A stretch of 64,000 nt of DNA from positions 15,144,001 through 15,208,000 of the forward strand of contig JANTQA010000032.1 of NCBI GenBank assembly GCA_027625915.1, read 5' to 3'. This document shows positions 50,061 through 61,094 of this stretch, piece by piece. The position numbers and the translations under genes were made by a program. Each line of letters begins with the position of its first letter. Positions within the stretch are counted from its first letter, which is position 1. The notes under the pieces are model-generated. The model ran no database searches, was not told the DNA's origin, and was given only the letters and a program-made list of their open reading frames with translations. The DNA comes from Anaeramoeba flamelloides (lineage: Eukaryota; Metamonada; Anaeramoebidae).

Positions 50061-52965
50061 CAACAAAAAAGTATAATGAACCGTGGTTAGCTATTGTAGT
50101 TGATCCTGTTCGAACAATTTCTTCAGGAAAAGTCGAAATTGGTGCCTTTAGAACTTACCCAAAGGACTATGTACCAAAAGATGAAGAATCACAATACCAA
50201 ACAATTCCTCTTGAAAAAATTGAAGATTTTGGTGTTCATGCAAGATCGTAAGAATTTTTTTTTTTTATTATTTTTTATTTTGTCTTTATGTTTTTAATCT
50301 TATCCCAACAAGAAACCAATTGAAAGTTAATTTTATAATTAGAGAGAGACATAAATTCTTAATAAATATTTCTTTTGGAATCCCAATTTTCAAAACAATT
50401 ATTCAATTAAAGAATAAAAACAGATTTAACAAACTATTTAACAGATTTCCATTTCTCTGGTTTGCTTCATAATTTGTGATTTATTAAAAATACGGCTGTT
50501 TTAAAAAATGTGAATCAAACTGTCTAAAACACACACTTTAAACATCTTGAATAACACTTATTAAGCAACTGTACTACTAAATTCCAAATGCTTGGAAATT
50601 TTTTTTTTTGATCTAAACTCTTTCCCAAAATTTTGACTTTGATGATTTTTTTATTGAACAAAATTTCTTTCTAAAGATTTCGTCTTTTGAAGAATAAGGT
50701 TAAAAATGGGTTTAATACCTCTATTAATAAAATTACTCTCTTTTTCGAATTTAAAAAACCACATAAATAAAAATATGAGTGTATATTCAAAAAAAAATGA
50801 TATTTTAATTTGGGATGGGAAATCTCATATTCATTTTTCCTTGTTTATGTTAATTATAAAAATTAAAAAATCAATTGATAGCTTTTTTTTTTTTTAATGA
50901 AATATTGTACTTTATTCGAACTTTTTGTTATTTTTATTGATTTCTTCAAAATACTTTATCAAAATTCTGATTAATTCTTTTTCTTTATGTTTTACAGTTT
51001 TTCTTTTTCTTTTTCTGAAAATTATTTTTCTTTTTGAAAAACATTTTGCAAATAAAAAAAAAAGGTTAATATACAAACGATCTTTTTGGATCAATTCATT
51101 GGTGTTTTGTTTTATTCAGTTGAAGAATGGTTTATGAAATCGGATACAAAATCATTTGATAAATCTCTTTTTAAATTAACAGTGATATTAATTGGGTTTG
51201 AACTTTTTTAAAAGAAGCAAAAAAGATTAAATAAATATCGAAAAAAAGATAAAAAAAATCATAAAATATAATTATTTTCACAATATATCTCTAGATATAA
51301 TTAATCTTTTAAGAATTACTCTTTGATTTATTTTATAATTTTTTATGTTGTGTCCTTAATTATGTGAAATAGTTTAATTGATGAAATACTTTTGATTCCT
51401 TTTAATTCCTTTTAAAAGTCAATTCATTTAAAAACACAGTAGAATAGATCTTGAGATTTCCAATATTTCTTATTGATGAATTTTTTTTTCTGAAAAAGTT
51501 CCAATTTTATTTTCATCAATCAATTCATCTTAATTAAAAGAAAATTTGATAAAAATTTCCAAAAAAATCTCAAAATCTCTTTAAAAAAAAAACAAACAGT
51601 TAAATTTTTTAATGAACCTTTCACTTAAATTAAATCTCAATACATTTGATTTTATAGAGTACAAAAAACAATAAAAGAAATCAATAACCAGACAAAAAAA
51701 AAGAAAAATTTCTAAAGGAAATATTATTTATCATTAGATCAATAAACCAACAAAAAATGAAGTGAATTGAAAATTGAACATTTTTTAATATTTATCAATT
51801 TCATTATAAAATAAAAATTTAGGAAATATTGAATTTTTTTTTTCCTCTATAATTGCTTTCTGTCTTATTGATTTTTGCAAAATAAAAAGATCGAAATTTT
51901 CATTCAGCTTTCCAAAGAAATTACATCTCCAATAATTAAAATACACCAACAAACTTCCCAATTCTAAAATACTAAAATGAATAATACAAGATCTTTTTAA
52001 GAATTAAAAATTTGAAAGGTTATATGATTTATCAAATCTTTTTTTGGAAAGGCAAATGAAAATTTGGTTACCTTTATTTTGCAACAAATAGTATTGATTT
52101 GCCTGGTTGATTAATTTTTTCAAAAAAACCAAATTTAAAGTAATTATCAATGCCATTAATCAATAAATTAATAATCAATAAATCAATAATCAACAAACAA
52201 TAAATTATTTTTTAATTTTGAATTCTGGATTAAATTGAAATATAATTAAAATAAAAAACAAATACAATCAAAATAAAAAACTCACTTCCAAAATATTTTT
52301 TTTTCCCATTTAATTTTCTTGAATTTAATTTGATTGAAAATAAAGAATAATTATAACAAAACTACATTAATTATATCACAAAATTTTAAAAAAAAAAACA
52401 CTTTTTTAATTAATGAGATGAAGAAAAATAATTTTCTTCAAAAAATGTTGAATTAATTTTAAATTCTGATCAACAATACAATTTAAACAAAATTTTTAAA
52501 TTTTATAATTATTTATTTTCTTATTTTCTTTTTCTTTCCCATTTTTAATAAAAACCAAATGTAATCCAAAATTCCATTAATACACATTAAATTAGATATT
52601 ATCAACTTCCAATTGAATTTTTCAAGAGTTCATTAGATAAAAAACTTTTAGATTTATTATGGAATCAATACTGGCTTAACACCCTTTCAACATCTCCAAT
52701 TATCACAAATAAAGATTTTGTCACAGGACAAATTAAAGATTTAACAAGAAAATTAGAAAATGCACAACAAACAATTGGATTTGGAAGACAATATCAAAGT
52801 AAAGGAGAATCTCAACTTCGAAAAGTTTCAAAGGATGGATCGAAAGCTGCAATTGAACAAATTAATGGATTAGTTTCACAAGTTGTCAAAAATAGCTTAT
52901 TTAATAGTCGTAAACAACTTCCAAAAAGAAGAAAAAAACAAAGAAGAAAAAAAAAAAAAAATTAA
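49182..52965 (+). CDS. CSN5: COP9 signalosome subunit 5, deneddylase (five exons)
   Basis: CSN5 is the zinc metalloprotease of the COP9 signalosome and removes NEDD8 from cullins. Exons are 49182-49439, 49519-49616, 49759-49831, 50072-50247 and 52596-52965. All junctions are GT-AG and in phase, giving 324 residues against 334 in human. All JAMM residues are visible: the glutamate in [10 protein letters not shown], then [14 protein letters not shown] with both histidines and the aspartate. Other conserved blocks are [63 protein letters not shown] and [20 protein letters not shown]. The C-terminal helices ([18 protein letters not shown]) are also present. The active-site exon starts with the last base of the Trp codon, just before the HSHP motif. 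Intron 4 is 2.35 kb while the other three are 79-240 bp. The tail is unusually lysine- and arginine-rich. The start is the first ATG in an A-rich leader. Confidence 0.97.
50248..52595 (+). other. CSN5 intron 4 (2.35 kb), no gene recognised
   Basis: The donor ATC-GTAAGA and the acceptor AAATTAG split a serine codon before YYQLPIEFF. The interior is AT-rich with poly-A and poly-T tracts. Near 52155-52207 is a loose tandem of AATCAATAA-like units. I find no copy of the named repeat families here. Confidence 0.7.
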
Positions 52966-54613
52966 ATCGAATATTTAAAAATTCTTCTCAACAATATCAA
53001 AAAAAAAACAAACAACTATTAATAATCATAAAAAAAGCTTTTTTAACATGGAAAGTAATTATTATCAGAAAATATTTTTGTTATTTTTATTTTTAAATTA
53101 TCTTTCCTACTATACTTTTTTCATTTATCAGAAAATTCTTAAAATTTTGATTCAGAAAACTTCAATTATATTTTTATATATGAGAAGATAAATTCATTTC
53201 CATTTTTATTTTGATTTTTTTTCATTTTAATTTTTCTTTTGTTTTTATTTTTTTGCTCTATTTTTAATTATATTTTTTCAGAAAACGATTAAGAAAGTAA
53301 GGACATTTCATTATTTTGAGAAATTTTAATTCCAATAACCTTACTGAAAAAAAATGATTTTTTGAGTGCCACCAGATATTGAAACTTTGAAACCAAAACA
53401 TCATTCGCTGCTCTATTTGTGAAAGGAAAGCTAAAGTAATTCAGAGTCGAATCTTTAATTTTTTGATTTTTTAAAGATTAGTTTTTTAATTAAATTTTTG
53501 GTTTTTATTAAATTATATTTTGGATCTAGAATAATGTGTTTATTCGAATGAGTGAAATTAATAATAGAGTAAACCAAAAAAATAGACAAAAAAAGGCCTT
53601 AGAAGGTGGATATTTTAAACAAATATTTTCTTTTAGAAGAACAAACACGAAAGATCACCTTTCCAAATAAATTTGTTGAATACAAGAAATGAAAAAAAAA
53701 AAAAATCATATTAAATTATATTTTGGAAGATTTGTTCTCTTTTTGTTCTTAATTTCATGAACACAAACATGGTCTAACAATGGATATCTCACATCCATAT
53801 TTATTTTTTTTTACAAAACTATTTTTTTACAAATTTTCTTTTGAAATTATTTTTCAAATATTTTTATCAAACATAACCAAAATAAAGAATAATATTACAA
53901 AATTAAAAATATGTAAATTTAACACACTCAAATTTTGAGTTTTATCTTTAAAAAATAGTCATTGTAATTCAAGAATTTTGGAAAATTGTTTAATCGTTAT
54001 CAAATTCCCACCTCTTTTATTTTTTTTTCAATTTAAGAAAATACAATTATTGTTGAAAATTTTCAAATAATTCACATTTTGAAAAACAAATATTTAGAAA
54101 ATAGCGTTTTTTAAAAGTTTATCAATTTTTGAATTTTTGTTAATTCAGAAACAAAATTTTAAACCAATTGTAACACCTTTCTTAACTTAATTAAAACTTA
54201 AAATAACAGTATAAAAAAAGAAAATGACTTTACAAAAAAAAAGAAAAGTTATAATTTATTGTGGAACATATATATTAGAGCAAAAAAATGTTCTACTTAA
54301 AAAAAGAAGAAAAATAACATATATTTATTATCCACTTTTTTAAACTCAAAAGATAAAGAAGAAATAAGGTCAATAAAAACAAATAATTTTACATTGATTA
54401 TTTTTTTTTTTAAAATACAAAAAATAGAAATTTTGAATCCACAAGAAAAAAAATAATCTAGAAGTGGAATAACAAATAAAACTCTTATCAAATTTAAAAA
54501 AACTAATTTCATTCAACAAATACTACAAATTCTTAGACTGGAATCTAATATTCTTTTTGAAATAATTTTTCATTTTTAAGATCCGAACAATTTTTTTTAT
54601 TTTAGTCAAATCC

Positions 54614-54644
<31 letters not shown>

Positions 54645-55358
54645 GGATTTGAAAAAAAAACTATTTTAAAACTACAAATTCTCTTTAAGTAAATTGAAAC
54701 AATATAATATATCTTTTTAATAATTACACTTACAATTCAAAAAATCTTGCTATTAAAAAGTTTAACATTTCAGTTAAACGTGAGCAAATTTATACCAAAA
54801 ATTAAAATTGGAATACCTCAAAATTTTTTTAAAACATTTTAATTTTTTTCAGGAAATTTTTACTTTTTTAAGGCATTTATTTTCTGAATAGCAACTCTAA
54901 TCTGAAGTATATTCTCCCTCTTATTTCTAATTAATCCTATAAAAGCGGATTCTTAAAAAAAAATTGAATTTTTCCTTTTTGTCTTATCCACCATGAGTGA
55001 GATGGTGTTTACTCAAATACTTTTATTATTAACAAAAACCAAGAAAAGGATCAAGATAAAAGTTTCAAGAGGATACATAAATATTAATCAAAATTATGAA
55101 TAGTTAAAAACCAAGATTCTTACAAAATTTTAATTTAGATTGTTTGGAATCATTTTAAATTTTTTAAAACTTGAAATGAATAAAAAAAAAAAACTCATTT
55201 TTTAGATTTTTAATTTTTATTTTATTTTTTTTGTGATCGATTATTAAAAAGAAATTTTTACAATTAAGTTCTAAAATAAAATATTATTTATTAATTTGTT
55301 TAAAGTAAAATAGTAATAAAAAAAAAATTGAAAATTTAAAACGAAAAAAGTCTACAAA
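52966..55358. other. convergent spacer between CSN5 and the HECT ligase gene
   Basis: It holds a truncated family A element directly after the CSN5 3' end and a poly-T run near 54617-54640. Otherwise it is AT-rich with no coding signal that I trust. Confidence 0.65.
53290..53915. mobile_element. family A element, copy 3 (truncated)
   Basis: It begins TAAGAAAGTAAGGACATTT, matching the left end of copies 1 and 2. It follows them through ACATCATTCGCTGCTCTATT and ATTTTTATCAAACATAACC, then loses similarity about halfway. The right terminal repeat is absent, so the copy is incomplete. Its left half is closer to copy 1 than to copy 2. Confidence 0.7.
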
Positions 55359-58300
55359 TTATATAAAACCAAAGCCTTCAGATTCGTTAATAGCATAAAG
55401 TAATTTTTTTTTCAATAAACGTTTTGAGTTATATGGAGGCAGATCCAATTGGTTAAAGCAAGTGTGGCTAGTAGGCAATCTTGATTTATCACCAGATCTT
55501 TCAATTTTAAAAGTCCTAATACCATCGACGCCTCTGAGATTTGAGAACCCACCAATTGGAACTCTAGAAGTCCCTGTAACGAATTGAAGAAATTTTGCTT
55601 TTTGTTCGCGATCTAAATTATATACAATACTCCAAAAGCATTTAATGATTCTGCTTCTCCGCGTGTAACCATCCCCATATTGTGTATTATTTCTTAAATC
55701 TTGGATATCGATTTCAGGAAGACCAGAAATGAATAATTCAAACTCACTCTCATCAAAAATTTGAATTAATTCAGGTGAGATCATTTCATGAAATCCTTTT
55801 AAAAATGATTGAATTTGCTTTTCGACTGATTTGGTCATTTTCAATTCACACATTAGCCTAATAAATAATTCCTTATTGTCTTCTGTTACGGGTACATTTC
55901 TCCCATTAGGAATGAGATCAACACATTTTAACACACCAAAAATTTCGTGGAGAGTTGAAAAGGTTAAAAAAAGATCTTTATTTACTTTATTTTTTGTTAA
56001 CCATTTTAAATTTTTATAAAACTCATAATCTATTGATTCTACATCTTGTAAATTCAATGGTATGCCTAAAATGTGCTTATAAAACGAACCTGAAAAATAT
56101 ACATCTAATTCTATTTGGTCCCAAATAGCCTTTCCAATCAATTTCCCGCAAAATTCAAAATATTCCAAATGATTTAAATTAATGTAACTTAATTTATTCG
56201 GATGAGATACCCCATTTAATTTATTATCGATAAACAATCCATAATTTGGATTGAAAATCGCTTTTATAATTGTGGAATAAAAATCTTTTGTTAAACCACC
56301 TTCATCGATTCCTTCTTCACCTACAAATTCTATAAAAAAGGGATTTATCAAATCTTTTTTTTTTTTATGTCCTATCTGATCAAAAGAATCCTGAAGAATA
56401 TAATTTCTACGGATTTTAAGATAAATTGAATTCTGGTGATTCTCATTAACGATTTCAATATTATTATTATTATTATTATTATTATTGTTATTGTTATTGT
56501 TATTATTATTATTATTATTATCATTGACACTATTATTATTAATGTAATTGATGGTGTTGTTGTTGTTATTATTACTATTATGAGTGTAGTTGTTGATATC
56601 ATCATTATTGCCATTATTGCTATTGCTATTGTTATTATTGCTATTATTGTTATCATTATTATACTGATTTGCTGTAGTCAAGATATTCGAATTATTATTC
56701 TTATTCTTTTGATAATCTTTATGAAGTTCCGATCGAAACCATTTAATTTTATTTTCAAAATTAATAATTTCTGGTACGTTTCTAAGCAATTTGAAAGAAT
56801 TATTTAATAAATTTATATTTTGATTAATAATATAATTTATTAATAATTTGTATTTTTCAGAAAATTGGAAAAATTCAGAATATTTCAATCTTCTTAAATT
56901 AGCTTTTTCTTCATTTGGTGTTACAAATTCCCGATTTTTTCTTTCAATATCGATATTTAATTGATTGGTTATCGAATTTTCAGGAATATTTAAGATAATA
57001 AAAGATTCAATTAAATTCAATAACCTTTTTTGGATTAATAAAAAAAAATTTTTATTTTTTTGATCAATTTCAGTTTTATTTTTGTTTTTTCTATATACTT
57101 TATATTTCTTGGTAGCTTTTTTATTCAGAATTTTAATGTTTATTTGCACTTCTCGTTCCTTTTCAACTTCAATTTGAATATTTTTTTCAATTTCCTTTTC
57201 ATTTTGATCAATAAAGCTCATTTCATTCTTTGAATAATAAAAGTTTAAATCTTTATTAAAATCTTTAAGAAAACTAATAATATTTTTATCATTAATTAAA
57301 ATTAAAAAATTTTGAATATCGATTATATTAAAAAAAGAAATCAAATGACTATTTTGATGTAAAAATTCTTTTAAATTGGATTCCTTACCAAAAAGGGAAA
57401 TTGTTGTCAATTTATTTTTATAATTTTGTTTTTTTTGCTTTTCATTCAAAATATTGTTTTTAATTTCTATTTTAAATTCTTCTCCATATTCATCGTCATC
57501 TTCAACTTCTTCATCATTAATATCATCATCTTTTTTTTTTATTTTTTGTAAATTTTGAAGATCTGTTTTAAAATGATCTTCATTTATTTTTAATTTATTT
57601 TCAAAATTACTTAATAATTTTTCAAAATTTTTTGTGACAATAAAACAACATTCATCTAAAATTTTCCAGTATTTATTAAAAGTATTTTTTAAAAGAAATT
57701 CAATTGATTGATTTAAATTTTCCTTTAATTTTAATTTGATTTGATTATTATTTATCCTAATATAACAATAATAACCCAACTCAATACTATTTTCAGTTTC
57801 AATTTTATTTTCATTTTCATTATTATTATTATTATTATTATCAATGATATTTTTAATAATTTCAATTTCAATTTCATCATTTTCTGATATATTTTCATTT
57901 TTTTCATTTTCATTATTAGGCCTTTCAATTTTTATTTCATCATTATCAACAATTTCAATTTTTTCCTCTTTATTATTGTTAATTTCAATTTTATTTTGGT
58001 TATTATTATTTTCATTCAATGTCAACATATTATCATTATTATTATTATTATTATTATCAGTATTAATATTACTATTTTTTACATTATTATTATTATGATT
58101 ATTATCAATGATATTTTTAATAACTTCAATTTCAATTTCATCATTTTCTGATATATTTATATTTTTATCATTTTCATTATTATACCTTTCAATTTTTATT
58201 TCATCATTATCAACAATTTCAATTTTTTCCTCTTTATTATTTCCAATTCCAATTTTATTTTCTATATGATTCTTTTCATTAAATATGAACGTATTATCAT

Positions 58301-59211
58301 TATCAGTATTAGTAAATGTTTCATTATTATGTTTAATTATTTTAGTGTTATTGATCTTGATATTTAATTTTTTATTCAAAATTCTATATAAAATTTTCGA
58401 AATTACTAAAAATTTCTTATTAGAATTCCTTTTTTTAGAAAAAATTAATATTATTTTCTATTTTCTTATCAAATATTAATTGCAAATATTTTTTATATAA
58501 TTCCAAGTGGTAAAAACAGATGGAACCAATGTATTGAAGAGACCAAATTAAAAATGGCAATATAATTTCTTGATTTTTAATATTTAAACATAAAATTAAG
58601 AAAGATTTGGAAATTAGTTTTATATTTTTTTTTGATAATTTTTTTAAAATCAAAATTTTTATTAAAAATTGTAATCTTTTTTTTGTTAATGTTGGTATTT
58701 TATATTGCCTTTTAATTAAATTTATTAAAATTATATTTAATATTTTTATTTTGTAATTAATTTCATTCAAATATTTTTTTTTAAATAATGAAATTATTTT
58801 TTCAAAATATGTTTTATTGCTTTTCTCTTTAGAATGTTCAAAAATCAAAGAAACAATAAAAATGGAAATATTTTGATTTCTTTTTAAAAGAAAATAAAAT
58901 AATTTTAATATATGCTCAATTTTAATTTCGACACAATTTGTTAAAGAGTTTGGTTTAATTTTTGAGCCAATTTTAATAGTCTTAAATAATTGTTTTTTGG
59001 TTTTATAAGGAATTTTTTTTTTTAGAATCAAAAAAAATTCAATTAGAATTAGATTCAAATAAATTTTATTTTTTGTTAAAACAAGTAAAATATTTTTAAT
59101 GGTTTCATTAATTTTTTTATTTGAGAATTTCCAATAAACATTAATTAAAAGTTTGATCAAAAATTTTTTATGATCATTATTATTGATAAAGTGTAAATTT
59201 TGTTTTAATTC

Positions 59212-59254
<43 letters not shown>

Positions 59255-59798
59255 TTTATTAATTTAATTTTTTGAAATTATTTTTCCAAAATTATTTATT
59301 TGGATATTTAATTGTTGATTGATTTCATTATTGATTTCATTGTTATCAATTTTCCCTTTATTATGATAATTATTATTTAATAAATTAATTGAAAATTTTT
59401 CAAATTTATTATTATTAATTTTGTAGATATTTAATTCTCTTTTTTTAGTAAAAATTTTTTTAAAAAGAACATTATTATCGAATTTACTAAAGAAAAAACT
59501 TTGAGAATTTATAGAATCCATATTTTTTATCTTTTTTTTTTTTGAATCAAGGATTGAATTTTGATATTCATTTTGATAATTTTTTAAAACTTGTAAATCG
59601 GAATCAATCTTTATATTTTTCAAAACAAATAAATTCATCATTGAAGAAAGTAAAATCATTATTTCTAAAACTAAATTTTGAGAAAAATTTTTAAATTTAA
59701 TAATTTTTAATATATTCAATAAATTATTAATTATTATTTTTTTATTTTTAAAAAGAAATAAAATAAAATATTTAAATTTTATTTTATTTTTTATTTTC

Positions 59799-59846
<48 letters not shown>

Positions 59847-61048
59847 CATTGTTGTTATTGTTATTATTATCATTTGAAAATTTTGTCAATATAGTTTTAT
59901 TATTATTTATTTCTGTTAAGAATTTTTTTTGAATTAAAACAAATATTTAACAGATTAATAATTTTTTCTAAATGAATTAATTTTTTTTTTATTAAAAAAT
60001 TCTTTAAAATTTTTATTAAATATTTCGAAAAATAGTATTTTTTTTTAATTATTAAAATTAATAAATGTTTAGCATAAATATTAGAATACTTTAAATATAA
60101 ATTAATTAAAAAATATATAATCAATTTGATTTTTTTTTTTGAATTAATTATTTTTGTAAATTTTACTTGGAATGTTTTTATTAAATAAATTAACAATTTA
60201 AAAATTAAACTAATTCCTGAAGAATGATCAATTTTTTTATCATTTTTTTGATTGATGATATAATATTCAATTATTTCTTCAAACAAAAAAATTATAATTA
60301 ATTTTAAATTCGGATGAATATTATTACTGTTTTCTTTCTTTTTCTTTTTTTCTTGTATTAAAGTAACAAATAATTCACTATTTTCATTATTTTTTGTTAT
60401 TTTAAATAATTTTTTTATGATTAAATTAAATGTTTTTGAATTTGTTTTCTCAAAGTCTCTAAAAAATGTATAAAAATATTTTAATAATATTTTATTAAAA
60501 GTATTATTATTTTCATTATTAATTAAATTTACTTCTTGATTATTAATGTTTTGCTGAGTTTTATTAATTAAATATTGATTATATTTCAGAATTTCTTTTT
60601 TCATTAATTTTTTTACAATTTTTTGTTTTTGAATTAGATTTAAAATTATTGATTCAAAAAAAGGAAAACAATTTTCAAATTTAGTAAAATTTTCATTTAA
60701 AAAAATTTTTAATAAATATTTAAAAAAGTTTTCATCTATAATTTCAAAAGAAATTTTTGGATTAATAATTAACCAAAAATTTAAAAATTGAAAACAAGAA
60801 TTTATTAAAAAATAATCTGAAAACTTGATCTGGAAATAAAAAAATATTAATTCATCTATTAAATGTATTTCTTTTTGATCAGGATTAAAATTTTTTAAAA
60901 TATTTTTTAATATCAAAAAGCATATACCAATTTTTTTTTGATTATTTGTATTTATGAATTTATTCGTATTTTTTTTGTTGATAGTAATCTTTGCTTCTAT
61001 CGTTAAATTACCATTCTTATTATCATTATTATTATTATCATTATTATT

Positions 61049-61094
<46 letters not shown>

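Noticed and set aside
49866-50897. Short + strand frames within and after CSN5 exons 3 and 4
   Set aside because: They translate poly-A/poly-T intron text or read exon 4 in the wrong frame; the CSN5 exon model accounts for the coding part.
24032-52965. Idea that Furry, TACC and CSN5 form a functional gene cluster
   Set aside because: The genes lie kilobases apart with independent orientation and repeat-filled spacers; nothing in the sequence links their regulation.
56372-56807. Ile/Thr-rich and Ile/Val-rich frames inside the HECT gene
   Set aside because: They are alternative-frame readings of the AAT/AAC tract that encodes poly-Asn in the true frame.
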